Source: Plotosus lineatus (lineage: Eukaryota > Chordata > Actinopteri > Siluriformes > Plotosidae). From it: a stretch of DNA of 64,000 bases. How positions within the stretch are numbered: position 1 is the first letter of the stretch; each line of letters starts with the position of its first letter. Below are positions 43,677 through 54,685 of the stretch, in pieces. The DNA lies in NCBI GenBank assembly GCA_024760905.1, contig CM045750.1, positions 11,739,419 through 11,803,418 on the forward strand. Direction: 5' to 3'. Made by a program: the position numbers and the translations under genes. A model generated the notes under the pieces. The model was not told where the DNA came from, did not search any database, and saw nothing but the letters and a program-made list of their open reading frames with translations.

Positions 43677-45225
43677 TATGAATTGTACAGAATTGTTATG
43701 CTATTAATTTTGTTCTGATGGTTTGGGTAGTAGAGTAATAGAATCCAACAGGCCCAACAGTCAAAACACGCATACTGCTGATTCTGTGCAATTGAATCAC
43801 TAATTGAAAGGGCCGTGTTCAAAATAACAGCAGTGTGGAGTTCAACTGGTGATGTCATTCATTCTTCATATGACAGGTGCCAATTATTGCCCTGATTTAA
43901 GGACTGAAGGCAGCAAATGTTGTACATGCTGCTTATGGAGCATTTCTCTCTGAAATTCTGAGGGAAATGGGCCATTTCAGACATTGTTCAGAAGAACAGC
44001 GTACCTTGATTAAAACGTTAATTGGAGAGAGGTAACCATACAAAGAAATACAGAAAAAGATAGACTGCTCAGCTAAAATGATTCCAAATGCTTTAAATTG
44101 GCAACCAAAACCTGAAAGACGTGGAAGAAAGTGAAAAAAATACCATTCAAATGTATCGAAGAAGAGACAAAATGGCAAGAACTCAACAATCAACTCCAGA
44201 AAGATCAAAGAAGGTCTAAAGTTACCTGTGTGTACCTAAAGTTACCTGTTACAATTGGAACACGTCCATGTGAAGCTGAGCAAGGCAAGAAGGCCCGCAA
44301 AGTTCCATTGTTGAAAAAAAGACGCACTGAAGAGGTTACAATTTGCCTAGGAACACATTGACTGGCCTAAAGAGAAATTGCATCAAACGAGCGGCAGAAC
44401 ACTGAATTCAAGCCACAAGACACTGTGAGTACAGTGAAGCATGGTGGCGCAAGCATCATGACATGGTGAAGTTTCTCATAAGACAGTGTCAGGCATATTT
44501 ATCACAAACTGGAGATCATGGATCAGTTCGAATACATCAGGACACTTCAAGAGGTCGTGCTGCCTCATGCTGTAGAGAAAAATGCCCATGAAACGGGTGT
44601 TCCAACAAAACAATGACCCCAAAACACACCAGGAAACAAACAGGCAACATCTTGGTTCCACATCAACAAGATAGACATTATGGAGCGGTGGACCTTCATC
44701 CAATAGAAAACTTGTGGGGTGGCATCAAAAATACAGTTTCTAAGGTAAAACCAAGAAATTCAGAAGAACTGTGGAGTGTAGTCCAATCATCCTGGGCTGG
44801 AAAACCTTCTCACAGGTGCCAGAAGTTAGTTGACTCCATGCAACACAGATGTGCGCAATTCTCAGAAACAGTGTTTATACAACTAAATATTAGTGCAGTG
44901 ACTGAAATGAAATCAAAATCTTACAACATTTTTCAGTTTATACAGTGAATGTTTGAGTTTGTAAAGAATAAAGCAGACACTGCTATTTTTTGAAAAGTTC
45001 ACTTCAATTTCACACAAATTTAATATATTTTCATATTGAATGTAATATATTTTCTTCAAAATAACACAAATTTGTTCTATTTTTCTTCATGTTTTGATTT
45101 GGAATAGAATGTGTCGTGTTCCCAGTGCATTGGAGTGAATGGAAATAAAAGCCATTATAAGGATTTTGAGTTTATTCACTTTATAAACATACTGCTATTA
45201 TTATTAACACAACTGTATATATTAT
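43677..45225 (+). pseudogene. Tc1-like transposon, nearly full length but decayed
   Basis: The 5' region carries attttgttctgatggtttgg and two copies of a gtgttcaaaataacagcagt-like terminal motif (43811-43836 and, degenerate, earlier), as in IR/DR Tc1 ends. The right end has catactgctattattattaa and cacaactgta. The broken transposase gene between includes gcatttctctctgaaattct, gaacacgtccatgtgaagct, caatgaccccaaaacacacc and ccaatagaaaacttgtgggg (the PIENLWG-type motif). Many stops and indels. Confidence 0.88.
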
Positions 45226-45229
45226 GAAA

Positions 45230-45995
45230 TACATATACAATGATTAATTGCATTGTAGAATGTTTTATAAGGTGTCAGAGACATCATCATATGTTTTCCA
45301 TCATTGAGTGTTTACAAAATTCCCATGATAAAATCAAATTAGCTTCAAAAGCAAACATTTTTCAGGGATTTGACATAAAGACAAATGGCCTCTTAGCTAA
45401 ATACGTAGTGTTGTAACCACATCAAGCAGCTTTCACTTTCATGTTAAACTATGGGAACAAAAGAAAAAAACTATAGCGCGTGTGTTTATTATGGTTTACT
45501 CAACCAGCATTGAATAGAGTGCATCTTAACAAATAGCCTGAAACAGACCTTACTCTTCACATCTAACCTTCATGTGGTTCAGTGCAATTAGAGCCAAGAA
45601 TAGCTCCAACTGCGAGATAGTTGAAGTGTTTAGAGGCAGTAATATATGTGTGAGGCAAGAAGGGAACAGTTCAGCAAATAAGTAGTTAGAAGCAGAGGAG
45701 AGCAGAATCTCCTGCTGCTACCATGCATGCCCATGAGCTCACTGTAAGGCTGGCGCAAACTTCATTTCATTCTGCCAACTTTGCAATAAAAATTCATACT
45801 GCAATTAAAAAAGAATATATAAATCCCAGCATGGCCTATAAGCGGCGCTCTTGATGGATGGCTTCACTAATAGGACTCTGAGCCTGGGTCTGGCTTTTAT
45901 AACCTTTCTGAGTTCTGCTTTAATTTCTATTAGCTGTGTTGTTGAAGTTATATTGTATATATTTTTATTCTGTGTGAGTCTAAGTGGTGATGCAT
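45230..45995. other. Unique AT-rich sequence, no gene seen
   Basis: No element recognised. Confidence 0.45.
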
Positions 45996-45999
45996 AAGC

Positions 46000-46027
46000 C
46001 TTTTTTTTTTTTTTTTTTTTTTTTTTG
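46000..46027. repeat. (T)n run
   Basis: About 27 T with no interruption. Confidence 0.95.
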
Positions 46028-46034
46028 GGAGGAG

Positions 46035-46246
46035 GGGGGTTGGTTTTGTAGAGGTTAGCATGTCCACCTCACAGCAAGAAGGTCCTGAGCTTGAGTCCCA
46101 GGCTTGTCCATTTTTGCATGGAGTTTGTATGCTCTTCCCTGCTTGTGTAGCTTTCCTCCAGGTACTATAGTTTCTTCCCACAGTACAAAGACATGCACAT
46201 CAGGCTAATACGCTGCTCTGAATTGCCCCTAGGTGGGAGTGTTAGC

Positions 46247-46285
<39 letters not shown>

Positions 46286-46415
46286 GGCCCTGAATTGGAT
46301 CAGCAAGCTGTTCAAGGTGTGTCCTGCCTTAACTCTTTGTCAGCTGAGATAGGCACCAGCCTCCCTATGACCCTAATAGGAATAAGTGGTTTGTAGAGTA
46401 AGTGAGTGAGTTTTG
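46035..46415 (+). mobile_element. SINE-A copy with internal (GT)n
   Basis: Head gaggttagcatgtccacctc acagcaagaagg, core agtacaaagacatgcacatc, (GT)n 46249-46283, tail gctgagataggcaccagcct and a gtgagtgag end. Confidence 0.92.
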
Positions 46416-46471
46416 TTATTAATCATGAATCTGTTTTTATTTTATTTTAGTGCCGCCCATAGTCATGTGGA

Positions 46472-46748
46472 TGGCACGGTGGTGTAGTGGTCATCATGAC
46501 CACCTCACAGCAAGAAGGTCTTGGATTCAAGTCTCGGGCTTGCCCCGGTCGTTTGCATGTTCTCCTTGTGCTTGCATGGGTTTCCTTTAGGTACTCCAGT
46601 TTCCTCCCACAATCCAAAGACATAAACATTTGTAACTGGCTGTTCCAAATTGCCAATAGGTGTGAGTGTGAATGATTGCATGTGCTGACCCCATGATGGA
46701 TTGCCAGTGTCCAGGTTCCCCATGAAACCAGTTGGATTAAGCAGTTTG
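46472..46748 (+). mobile_element. SINE-A reference copy
   Basis: Complete tRNA-like head: A-box region ggcacggtggtgtagtggtc, then cctcacagcaagaaggtctt and the B-box-like ggattcaagtctcgg. The core is cctcccacaatccaaagaca and atgtgtgagtgtgaatgatt. The tail is shortened (ccatgaaaccagttggatta). It shares its central domain (tttcctcccacagtccaaagac) with widespread fish SINEs; the family name is not assigned. Confidence 0.92.
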
Positions 46749-46749
46749 A

Positions 46750-47140
46750 CTAATGATTAAATGAACTATACTGGATTAGAATCAACAACTCTGAGCAAAA
46801 AGATGCCATCCTGCAAGTCATCACACAAAACTGCTTAAAATGTTCACTTTAATCAGCAAGATTCAAATTGGACAGGTGACAAATTACAGCAAAGTGGCAA
46901 AATGCTGAGGAGGGGATTTTGTTGGATTGGTTAGGATCACTTTACAGGGAAGAGTCACTGCAAATCAATCACCATTATCCTATGATTAAGCGTTTCAGTC
47001 CTGATTCAAACCAGAGGTCTGATGCAGGATTACACGAGTGCATTGGATATCAGTGGCTCGGAACAGGCAGATGAGGATGAAAATTATATAAATCATATCC
47101 TGTGACCTTCACAATTACAAAAAGTTGAGAGTAAGCAATA
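46750..47140. other. Unique sequence, no gene seen
   Basis: Nothing recognised. Confidence 0.45.
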
Positions 47141-47142
47141 TA

Positions 47143-47614
47143 CAAGGATCTTCAATTCATGCGGCTTCAGTGTATCACGGTTGTTTTTTTGTTTTTTTCA
47201 ATATACATCGAATTAAAAAATAAGGAAATTAAGGAAGAATTGGGGGGAAAGGTAAGGAAAATGCCGCAAAACAAAGTCAATGATGCAAAATAAAACCCCA
47301 AACAAACAAAAACAAAAAACAACCCACAACCCCCCAACAAAAATACTTACATTTTTATGTGAGATGCGCATCTGAGTGCGCGCACGCGTCTGTATGTGTG
47401 TGTGTATTTATATTTTATTTACATCTTACGCATTTTTTTGAATGTTTAATTGTTATTATAAGCATTTATAGCGTTGAATATGTATTTATTGATATTATAT
47501 ACACATATACATGTACGTAGACGTCAGTCGGGGGGTGTTGATCCTACTTCGCGGAATTCGGCGGTCGTGGGGGGATCTCAGTCCCAATTAACCGCAGAAA
47601 GTGAGGGATCCCTG
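47143..47614 (+). mobile_element. MITE family M copy
   Basis: The left end is shortened (caaggatcttcaattcatgc, lacking part of the TIR). The interior has catcttacgcatttttttga and acgtcagtcggggggtg. The right end accgcagaaagtgagggatc, cctg is followed by TA. Confidence 0.9.
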
Positions 47615-47739
47615 TACTTCTATTACAGTTTTTAAAACTTCTGAGAGAACAGTGTAGGTGTTGTCGTGGCTTTTGTGTCTCAATAACTTACTAAAAACCT
47701 ACAGGAAGGTTCCCCTGACTGCCGATCTGTATTATATAT

Positions 47740-47935
47740 GGCTCGGTACAGTGCTGTATTGATTAGTATGTCCACCGTTCTGAATTGCCCCAGGTGTGAG
47801 TGCGAGTGTAAATGCTTGTGTCTGTCGGCCCTGCAATAGATTATCGAACTGCCTTTGGAATGAGTCGGCCGAGATAGGTTCCAGCCTCTCTGCAGCCCTA
47901 GTAGGATAAAGTAGTTCTGTGGCTGAATGAAGGAA
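47740..47935 (+). mobile_element. SINE-A copy with core deletion
   Basis: Head gtgctgtattgattagtatg tccacc jumps directly to gttctgaattgccccaggtg; tail gataggttccagcctctctg. Confidence 0.8.
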
Positions 47936-48204
47936 TACACTTTACACCCTAAACCTTTTCATATTAGACAGATTCGTGACATTTTAAGTGACATGTGACC
48001 CTTAAATTCCTGTGGTGAGGCTGCGGCACTGGTTAGAGAAGTGCCTGTTGTGAATTAGGGAACAATAAATCAAGCTGAAATCAATTACAGATTACAAGAA
48101 TTGCAGGAAAGCATGGAAGAATCGCACAGCATGTTTACCTCACCATAAAAGGTGAATCAATCCTCCTCAACCTCTACGTGCTCACTTACTTGAACTCTCT
48201 GACT

Positions 48205-48525
48205 CTCATTTTCAGAACCGAATAATCCGATTAGGGTCACGTAGAGGCTGAAGCCTATCTCAGCCAACACTGGGCAAAGGAAGGGTGCACCTTGAACAGC
48301 TTGCCAGACTATCACAGGACCAACACACAACCATTCATACTCACGTCCACAACTAGGGGCATTTTGGGAACAGCTAGGACTGGGAAAGGAAACCGGAGTA
48401 CCCGGATGAAAGACACGCAAACATGAAGAGAACATGCAAACGCCACATCAGAAACACCTGAGCCCAGGACTCGGACCCAGGACATTATTGCTGTAAGCAG
48501 CACATACTAACTACTCTGCCACGGA
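48205..48525 (-). mobile_element. SINE-A copy, full length
   Basis: Tail cgaataatccgattagggtc, gaggctgaagcctatctcag, core gactgggaaaggaaaccgga, head acccaggacattattgctgt. Confidence 0.88.
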
Positions 48526-48529
48526 TTTT

Positions 48530-49750
48530 TGTTCCGATTCGAAAAATAATTTCTTGCTCCACAAGAATTCCACAAGGAATTACACAAGAACGTAGTTTTC
48601 AGTTCTAGCATTTGTTAGGATCTCTGATTTCTGTACACCCATCCATTCCAGAGAGAATGGTAGTACTGGCAGAGGAAACAGGAGATTGGAGGAAAGGGGT
48701 GGGTGAGGGTGGGGGTGGTGTAAAAGCATGGCACAATCAGGAGTAAATTCGTGCCAGAGAAAACCTGAGTCAGATGGAGCGTGGATTTAAGGAGAAAGTG
48801 TGAATGTGACAGAGTGAAGGACAGAAAAAAGACGGCACAATGCCAAGAGGATAAGGCTGTCAGGTAGAGTTATAGTGCAGGTGTGCCTCTTAAATGTTCC
48901 TTTGTTCAGAGTGGTGTTCCTGCAGAATGGAAAACATCACTCAGAGCATGGGCACATGGCCACAGCCTCGCCCGAGTACCACTGGTCCCCTGATTATACA
49001 CTAACAATGGCAAAATAATTGCCTGATTTCAGCAACTCCACCCGATAGATAAGAACCACTTTTTATTACTTGTATGAAGAAAAGGTACTGGAAAATAAAT
49101 TTTAATTATAATTATAAATGGCGGAGTCTAGTGTGTACGATGTGGACTGATGAGACCTCTCAGCTCAACATGAAAGCAACCATCACATACTATGGAAATT
49201 GCTATGAATGCATAGTTTTAAGGAATTCTTTCAAGAAATATGGCATAGGCTCCCGGGTGACGCTTTGACAAGATGCATGACTATCAACCCGGACATTGCA
49301 AGTAGGGAATAGTTTACAGGAAGATCATAAAGAATATGCCAGTTTTTAATAAGTTAGAAACAACATTTGGTACAGAACAGCTGGGACATGATTACATGGC
49401 GATCAGAAGGTATCAAAGGAAACGTTTCGGTCAGTGCAAGAACGATCAATCTGTGCACACAAGTCTATAACAGTAAAATAAATCTTCATCTGTGTGACCA
49501 AATGTATTAATGGTCTCTCAGGCCACCGCTGTCTACCACAAAACATCTGTATTTTTTAATAAAGTACTGTACGTTGTTACCATGTTAACCACAATTTTCT
49601 CGTCATCTCTGAGCTGCTCCTAGTGGATGTTTCGCTTAATGTCGATACTGAGATAAATGATGTACGCAAGTCTGTGGGCGGTCTCAGCTGACAGGTTTGA
49701 AATACATGTCTTTATTTTCATACATAAAATGAGCATTTATGAGCCTTTAC
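48530..49750. other. Unique sequence, no gene seen
   Basis: Frames no longer than about 65 codons. 49100-49260 is vaguely transposon-like (a WTDETSQLN frame) but not assignable. Confidence 0.4.
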
Positions 49751-49756
49751 CTAGAT

Positions 49757-50165
49757 CTCTCTCTCTCTCTCTCACTGTACCGCTCTCACTGTGCCTCTCT
49801 CAGTATCCCTCTCTCTCTCTGTCTCTCACTGTACCTCTCTCTTTCTCTCTCTCACTCTCTCTCTGTATCTCTCTCTCTCTCTGTGTGTGTGTATCCCTCT
49901 CTGTATCTCTCTCTCTCCCTCTCTGTATCTCTCTCTGTATCTCACCGTCTCTCTCTCTTTCTGTGCACTGTATCTCACTCTGTATCCCTCTCTGTATCTT
50001 TCTCTCTCTCTCTCTCTCTCTCACTGTGTATCCCTCTCTGTATCTCTCTCTCTCCCCCTCTCTGTATTTCTCTCTGTATCACACTGCCTCTCACCGTCTC
50101 TCACTCTCTTTCTTTCTCTGTATCTTTGTATCTCTCTCTCTCTCTCTCTCTCTGGCTGTATCTTT
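49757..50165. repeat. (CT)-rich array with CTGTAT words
   Basis: About 400 bp of TCTCTC runs punctuated by ctgtatctct, cactgtacct and ctgtatccct. The 213-codon plus-strand frame across it (SLSLSLTVPLSLCLS) is an artefact. Confidence 0.95.
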
Positions 50166-50169
50166 CTCC

Positions 50170-50555
50170 CTTACACTTTCTCTTTTACAACATGACTGTC
50201 GGGGAACCAGACTAATGAAAAACTCAACACTCTTTCCCCGGAATTCTCTGTGCTTGGAAAGTAAGATTAACTCGAGTACCAAAAATGTTTCTGCCTAAAG
50301 ACACAAAGTGTACACTACACAAGAAAGTAAGAAGAGAACACGTGCATGATTAACTTCCATAAACTACTCGGACATTATCTACATTCCTCCAATGAAAATA
50401 AGCACCAGGAAGATCCCACTAATCCTGCCATGCCTTCCAGCTTGGGAATCACGTAATGTTTTAGCATGAAAATAATCATTTTTCATAATATTTGGACCTA
50501 AATGTACATCTACATTATGTATATTGGTTCGATCCAACCACATCATCATCTCCTC
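50170..50555. other. Unique sequence, no gene seen
   Basis: Nothing recognised. Confidence 0.45.
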
Positions 50556-50559
50556 GTTT

Positions 50560-50860
50560 CAGCTGTTCCCTTTTTTTCCTGGGGGTTGCCACAGTGAATC
50601 ATCACATGTTTGATTTGGCATAGGTTCTTACGTCGGATGCCCTTCCTGACACAACCCTTTCAGCAGAAGGTCAGCAATGGTTCTTTTACACCTCTCACCA
50701 TAGACAGTGAGAGACATGGCCGGCCTTTGATAACCCAGTTAGCAGCACATTTGGGGGGGGGGGGGGGGGGGGTTGATAACCTTGTGGAGAGTGGGACTCG
50801 AATCCCCAACCTTAGGATCAGCGATCCAGCACCTTTTACCACCAGGCCACCACTGCCCTG
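50560..50860 (-). mobile_element. SINE-B copy, tail type ii, with (G)n
   Basis: Tail ii gtcggatgcccttcctgaca, body gataacccagttagcagcac, a 22-base G run (50752-50773) at the consensus CCCCCC tract, and head ctcgaatccccaaccttagg, ccaccaggccaccactgccc. Confidence 0.92.
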
Positions 50861-50864
50861 TCCA

Positions 50865-51305
50865 AGGAGGTGAAGCTTTTGTGGACTGAAAAACTTCTTC
50901 CAACCACATCTTCTCTACTCTGTATAATAACGCAACACTGTGTAACCCCTTAAGCAGTTATTGATCCAAGGTAAAAAATCATTTTGGCCCAGGGCAGTCT
51001 TTTGCATGAGTGTGTTGCAGAGATGACAGTGCTCTAAAGGTACAGGTATACTTCAGTGAATATTACCCACACACTGGGTGTGCATAGTGCATATCATGGA
51101 AATTTTGTCATGCACACACTCCATGTGGTCAGTCTGCACTGCAAGCTGATTTTGTGTCTGTGTGGATTGTATGCACTGACTGCGGTGTGAAATAATGAGC
51201 TTCATCCAGTAGGTGAGAATAGTTGAAGTTTAAATTATTAAAGAAGTTCTTTTATGAAGCTGCAATCTGTATTTTTGTTCTATTTTATTTGGGGATGGTC
51301 TTATT
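50865..51305. other. Unique sequence, no gene seen
   Basis: Nothing recognised. Confidence 0.45.
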
Positions 51306-51312
51306 CCATATA

Positions 51313-51811
51313 CCATATTTTCCGAACTATACATCACCGCAGAGTATAAGTTGTATTGGCCAAAAAATGTATAAAAAATGCATAATAAAGAAGAAAAAAA
51401 CATATAAGTCGCACTGGACTATGTCGCAAACTCATTTTCTTTATTGCAGTAATAATAATCTACGCTTTTCTCCAGTCCCTCACAAGTTTCTCGTTCACTT
51501 CAAACTTTCTGTCTGCTGCTCGATTATTATTTTCTGCTGCATATTTCACTACTTGCAGCTTGTAATCCTCAGAATAGGATTTTCTTTTTGGGGACATTTC
51601 TTCAGTGGTACAGGATGAGTATGTACAGGTACCCAAGCCTAGAGTGCCCTCTTGTGGTTGAGTGTAAAAATAACAAACATCTGAAATTATGTGTTATTAT
51701 TATGATGAATAGAATTATATGTAATAATTTCACATATAAGTCGCTTTGGAGTATAAGTGGACCTTCAGCCAAAGTAAGAAAAGGGTGCGACTTATAGTCA
51801 GGAAAATACAG
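51313..51811. mobile_element. TIR MITE, gcgacttatag type, TA flanked
   Basis: Left end ccatattttccgaactatac; right end (reverse complement) ctgtattttcctgactataa gtcgc; TA on both sides. Internal cacatataagtcgctttgga repeats the subterminal motif. No transposase frame, though an A-rich frame of 131 codons lies inside and is not transposase-like. Confidence 0.85.
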
Positions 51812-51949
51812 TACCACATTTTTAGCTGCTCAAAGTTCCATAAAATGAAGATATAACCTGCATGCGTTGAATCATGTCTGCATTTAAGTACACTCTAGAA
51901 AAATCAAGAGATGCATCTGGTCTACTTAAACTGCTTAAATATTAATTCA

Positions 51950-52262
51950 TTTGCTGAACTGCTTTATCCTTTATTTGTATCGGGGGGGGGGGGCGCTAAT
52001 ACGCATCTCAGTTGTTTCTGGATGAAGCCAGTGTACACTCTGAACAGCCAGCAAGTCCATAGTAGGACCAATACACAGATCCATTCACACTCACACCTAC
52101 ACTTAGAGGCAATTCAAAACAGACAGCCTAATGTGAAAGTCCTTGCACTGTGAAGGAAACCAGAGTAAACAGGGGAATCTCAAGTAAGCATGAGAGAACA
52201 TGCAAACTCCACACAGAAACAGTTTCACTGACCCCGAGACTCGAACTCAAGCCCACACTTAC
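51950..52262 (-). mobile_element. SINE-A copy with (G)n
   Basis: Tail cgctaatacgcatctcagtt after a G run (51981-51993), body acttagaggcaattcaaaac, head degenerate (ccccgagactcgaactcaag). Confidence 0.82.
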
Positions 52263-52264
52263 AT

Positions 52265-52610
52265 GTTTCAGAATCATATTCCAACACGATCACATCTCCT
52301 ACAATAAATAAAATCAAATAACTTATACAGGTTGTACCCCAATATCAGGAACTGGCTTTCATAGATAGGAACAGCCATGGTTTACACAACTCAAAGAAAC
52401 CCTGTGTGTTAAAAGCAATACAGTATAAAGAATTCATCTGTGTCTATACTGTTAATAAAAGCTTTGATGGGTTATAATGCTAAAGCTTTCACTGAGCATA
52501 TAATTTAAAATGGCTTTGTTGAAACTATGCTCATTTCCTCCTTGGGAATCAGAACATCCTGCAGTCCCATTCAGTATGTTGGTCTATGCTCATTTTCCCC
52601 TTTGCAATGG
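52265..52610. other. Unique sequence, no gene seen
   Basis: Nothing recognised. Confidence 0.45.
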
Positions 52611-53082
52611 GTAGATATGGGACTGGTAGTGCCACACATTGGACCTTTTGTCACATTCCTAAATCCATTCCTGGACAAATATCCTTATCCATTATCCTGC
52701 TGAAAGAAGCCACTAAGATTACCCAATACTGTTGGCATGAAGGGTTGTGTTTGGTCTTTACCATTGTTTTGGTTTAAAAGTAATATCCATATGAATGCCA
52801 GAAGCCAAGATTTTCCCAGCACAACATCACACTGACACATAACACTAATTTGCTTTCTTCTTATGGTAGAAACCGGTGCCATCTCTTTCCAAGGCATGCC
52901 TCATACAAGCAACCGTCCATCCAAATGATGTTTAAAAAATTTAATTCAGTAATCTTCTACCATTTTTCCATGGTCAACATCAGTTTTATGGTTTATGAAC
53001 TGCAAATTGTGACACATTGTGTTGTATATCTTTTTTCATTCCTTCATTTTCTAAGCTTCTGACCCCCCCCCATTCCCACCCA

Positions 53083-53430
53083 TCAGGTATTGCCTTCCCT
53101 ATAACAAAACCAGAACTAACCATGGAGGGGCGAACGCATGCACATGCCCCCTCCATGACATGCAATGCTAGCCACCCGCCTCTTTTCGAACTGCAACGCC
53201 ATGCATATTTTAGGGACGGTCTAACACACTTTGAGGGAAAGCACTATCCGCCCCCCTCATATGAATGAGCTCACAGACATCATGATTGGCTGGCAATCGC
53301 TGTGAGTGACAGTGAAGTGAGCGTATGTTGTCCCTCCCTCCCTTGATAGCTCAGCCAATGAGCTCCCATGGACTCCTGGTCCCAGACGACTGTGGAGTTT
53401 ACCTGGATTCAAACTTGTGATCGCTAGCTA
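53083..53430 (+). repeat. Unidentified dispersed repeat, copy 1
   Basis: cccacccatcaggtattgcc, ctagccacccgcctcttttc and catgcatattttagggacgg align with the reverse complement of 56405-56630. The right part (tgattggctggcaatcgctg, agccaatgagctcccatgg) has inverted-CCAAT-like words. No coding frame. Confidence 0.7.
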
Positions 53431-53434
53431 AATA

Positions 53435-53665
53435 GTAAGCTGCTTAATCTTAATTAGGTTCACAGAGAGGCTGGTGCCCATCTCAGTCGGCTGTAGGCAA
53501 GGACAGGGTAAACCCTGAATAGCTCACCAAGCCATTGTATGGCCTGCACACATGAAACCATTCACACTCACATCGAGGTGTGATTTGAAATAGCCAATCA
53601 GCCTACTGTGCATGTTTTTGGAATGTGGGAGGAAACCAGACGAGTATGAAACCCACTCAAGGATG
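53435..53665 (-). mobile_element. SINE-A copy, head truncated
   Basis: Tail gaggctggtgcccatctcag, body ctcacatcgaggtgtgattt, core tttttggaatgtgggaggaa. Confidence 0.85.
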
Positions 53666-53894
53666 AGGAGAACCTCATAGTGAACATTTTTATCACTTTA
53701 TGTTGCACTAGCACTTCTGTGCTATTAGACTGCTCGCATTTACTTTTACTTACCATGAGTATCAACGAGCATGGGGTACCCATAACTCTATGGCTGGTCC
53801 TTTCCTGGACCAATTTTTGGTAGTTATTACATACTCCATAGCTGGAACACAAAAGAAGACTTGCTGTCTTGGAGACGCTCAGACACATTCATTT

Positions 53895-54480
53895 ATCTAC
53901 TATAACGTACAAAGTTTGACAAAGTTGTTGTTATTCTTACTTTTCAAGTTTTCTTCTTGACCCAACGCATAAAAAACATATCAATTACTCTGATTTTACA
54001 TGACATGCAATTTTATAAATGACAAAAAAAATTAAAGAGAAGAAAATCAAATGTGCACACATTTCATGCATGAAAACATTTTCTTTTTTTGCCAAGTGTA
54101 GAAAGAAATCTACAGTAGAGAAAAATATCATTAAAATGGTATATTGTACATTTAATCTACCTGGTATGAGCTCGGTGTAATATAGCCCTCACCTGAAACC
54201 CCCCCAAAACCATCACCACTAATATATGACCAACTTACACACAGCAGAGTTCCAGTCCTGGCTGTAAGCCATGCTGTGAACGTCGCCCACATCACTCACG
54301 AGGATGTCAATAAAGGTTGCTTGAGGTTTAGCTAAAGGTTGATATATTACCAACATTCACTTCATTAATGAGCTAAATGTTGCCACATTCTCTTTTCAGC
54401 ACCGGATATTTATTTTTATATACACAGTGGAAACATTTTGCCTGCACACAAAAGGCAGAAATAGGGTTGTTTGTTTTCAT
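53895..54480. other. AT-rich unique sequence, no gene seen
   Basis: Nothing recognised. Confidence 0.45.
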
Positions 54481-54483
54481 TCA

Positions 54484-54606
54484 TTAATTTCTGAACCACT
54501 TAATCCCAATTAGGGTTGGGGGAAGGCTGGCACCCAAGTTGGGAATCAAACCCAGGACCTTCTTGCTGTGAGGCAAACGTGCTAACCACTACGCCACTGT
54601 GCCGCC
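54484..54606 (-). mobile_element. SINE-A copy, body deleted
   Basis: Tail ctgaaccacttaatcccaat, ggctggcacccaagttggga joined directly to head aacccaggaccttcttgctg, aaccactacgccactgtgcc. Confidence 0.87.
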
Positions 54607-54685
54607 GCTGTTTGTTTTCACTGCTTCAAATGACGGACTAAGTTGTGCCATATAAATAAAATCATTAATTGAATGTGTTGAAGGT

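Larger units (their letters stand above)
52620..53890 (-). pseudogene. Decayed Tc1-like transposon broken by later insertions
   Basis: 52770-52935 (taatatccatatgaatgcca, gaaaccggtgccatctcttt, caaccgtccatccaaatgat) matches the reverse complement of the middle of a fish Tc1-like transposase gene. 53730-53885 (actgctcgcatttacttttac, gtatcaacgagcatggggta, gtcttggagacgctcagaca) matches its N-terminal HTH region; the minus frame reads VSKTASLLLCSSYGVCNNYQ. The order is correct for one minus-strand element. Between them lie an unknown repeat (53083-53275) and a SINE-A (53435-53660). Confidence 0.7.

Noticed and set aside
44613..44948. 111-codon plus-strand frame as a functional transposase
   Set aside because: It is the C-terminal part of a Tc1-like transposase, but the upstream gene is broken by many stops and frameshifts, so it is a pseudogene piece.
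49657..50298. 213-codon plus-strand frame SLSLSLTVPLSLCLS
   Set aside because: It is the CT-rich array read through; three frames are open in parallel.
51223..51618. 131-codon frame inside the TIR MITE
   Set aside because: AT-rich, starts outside the element and shows no transposase motif.
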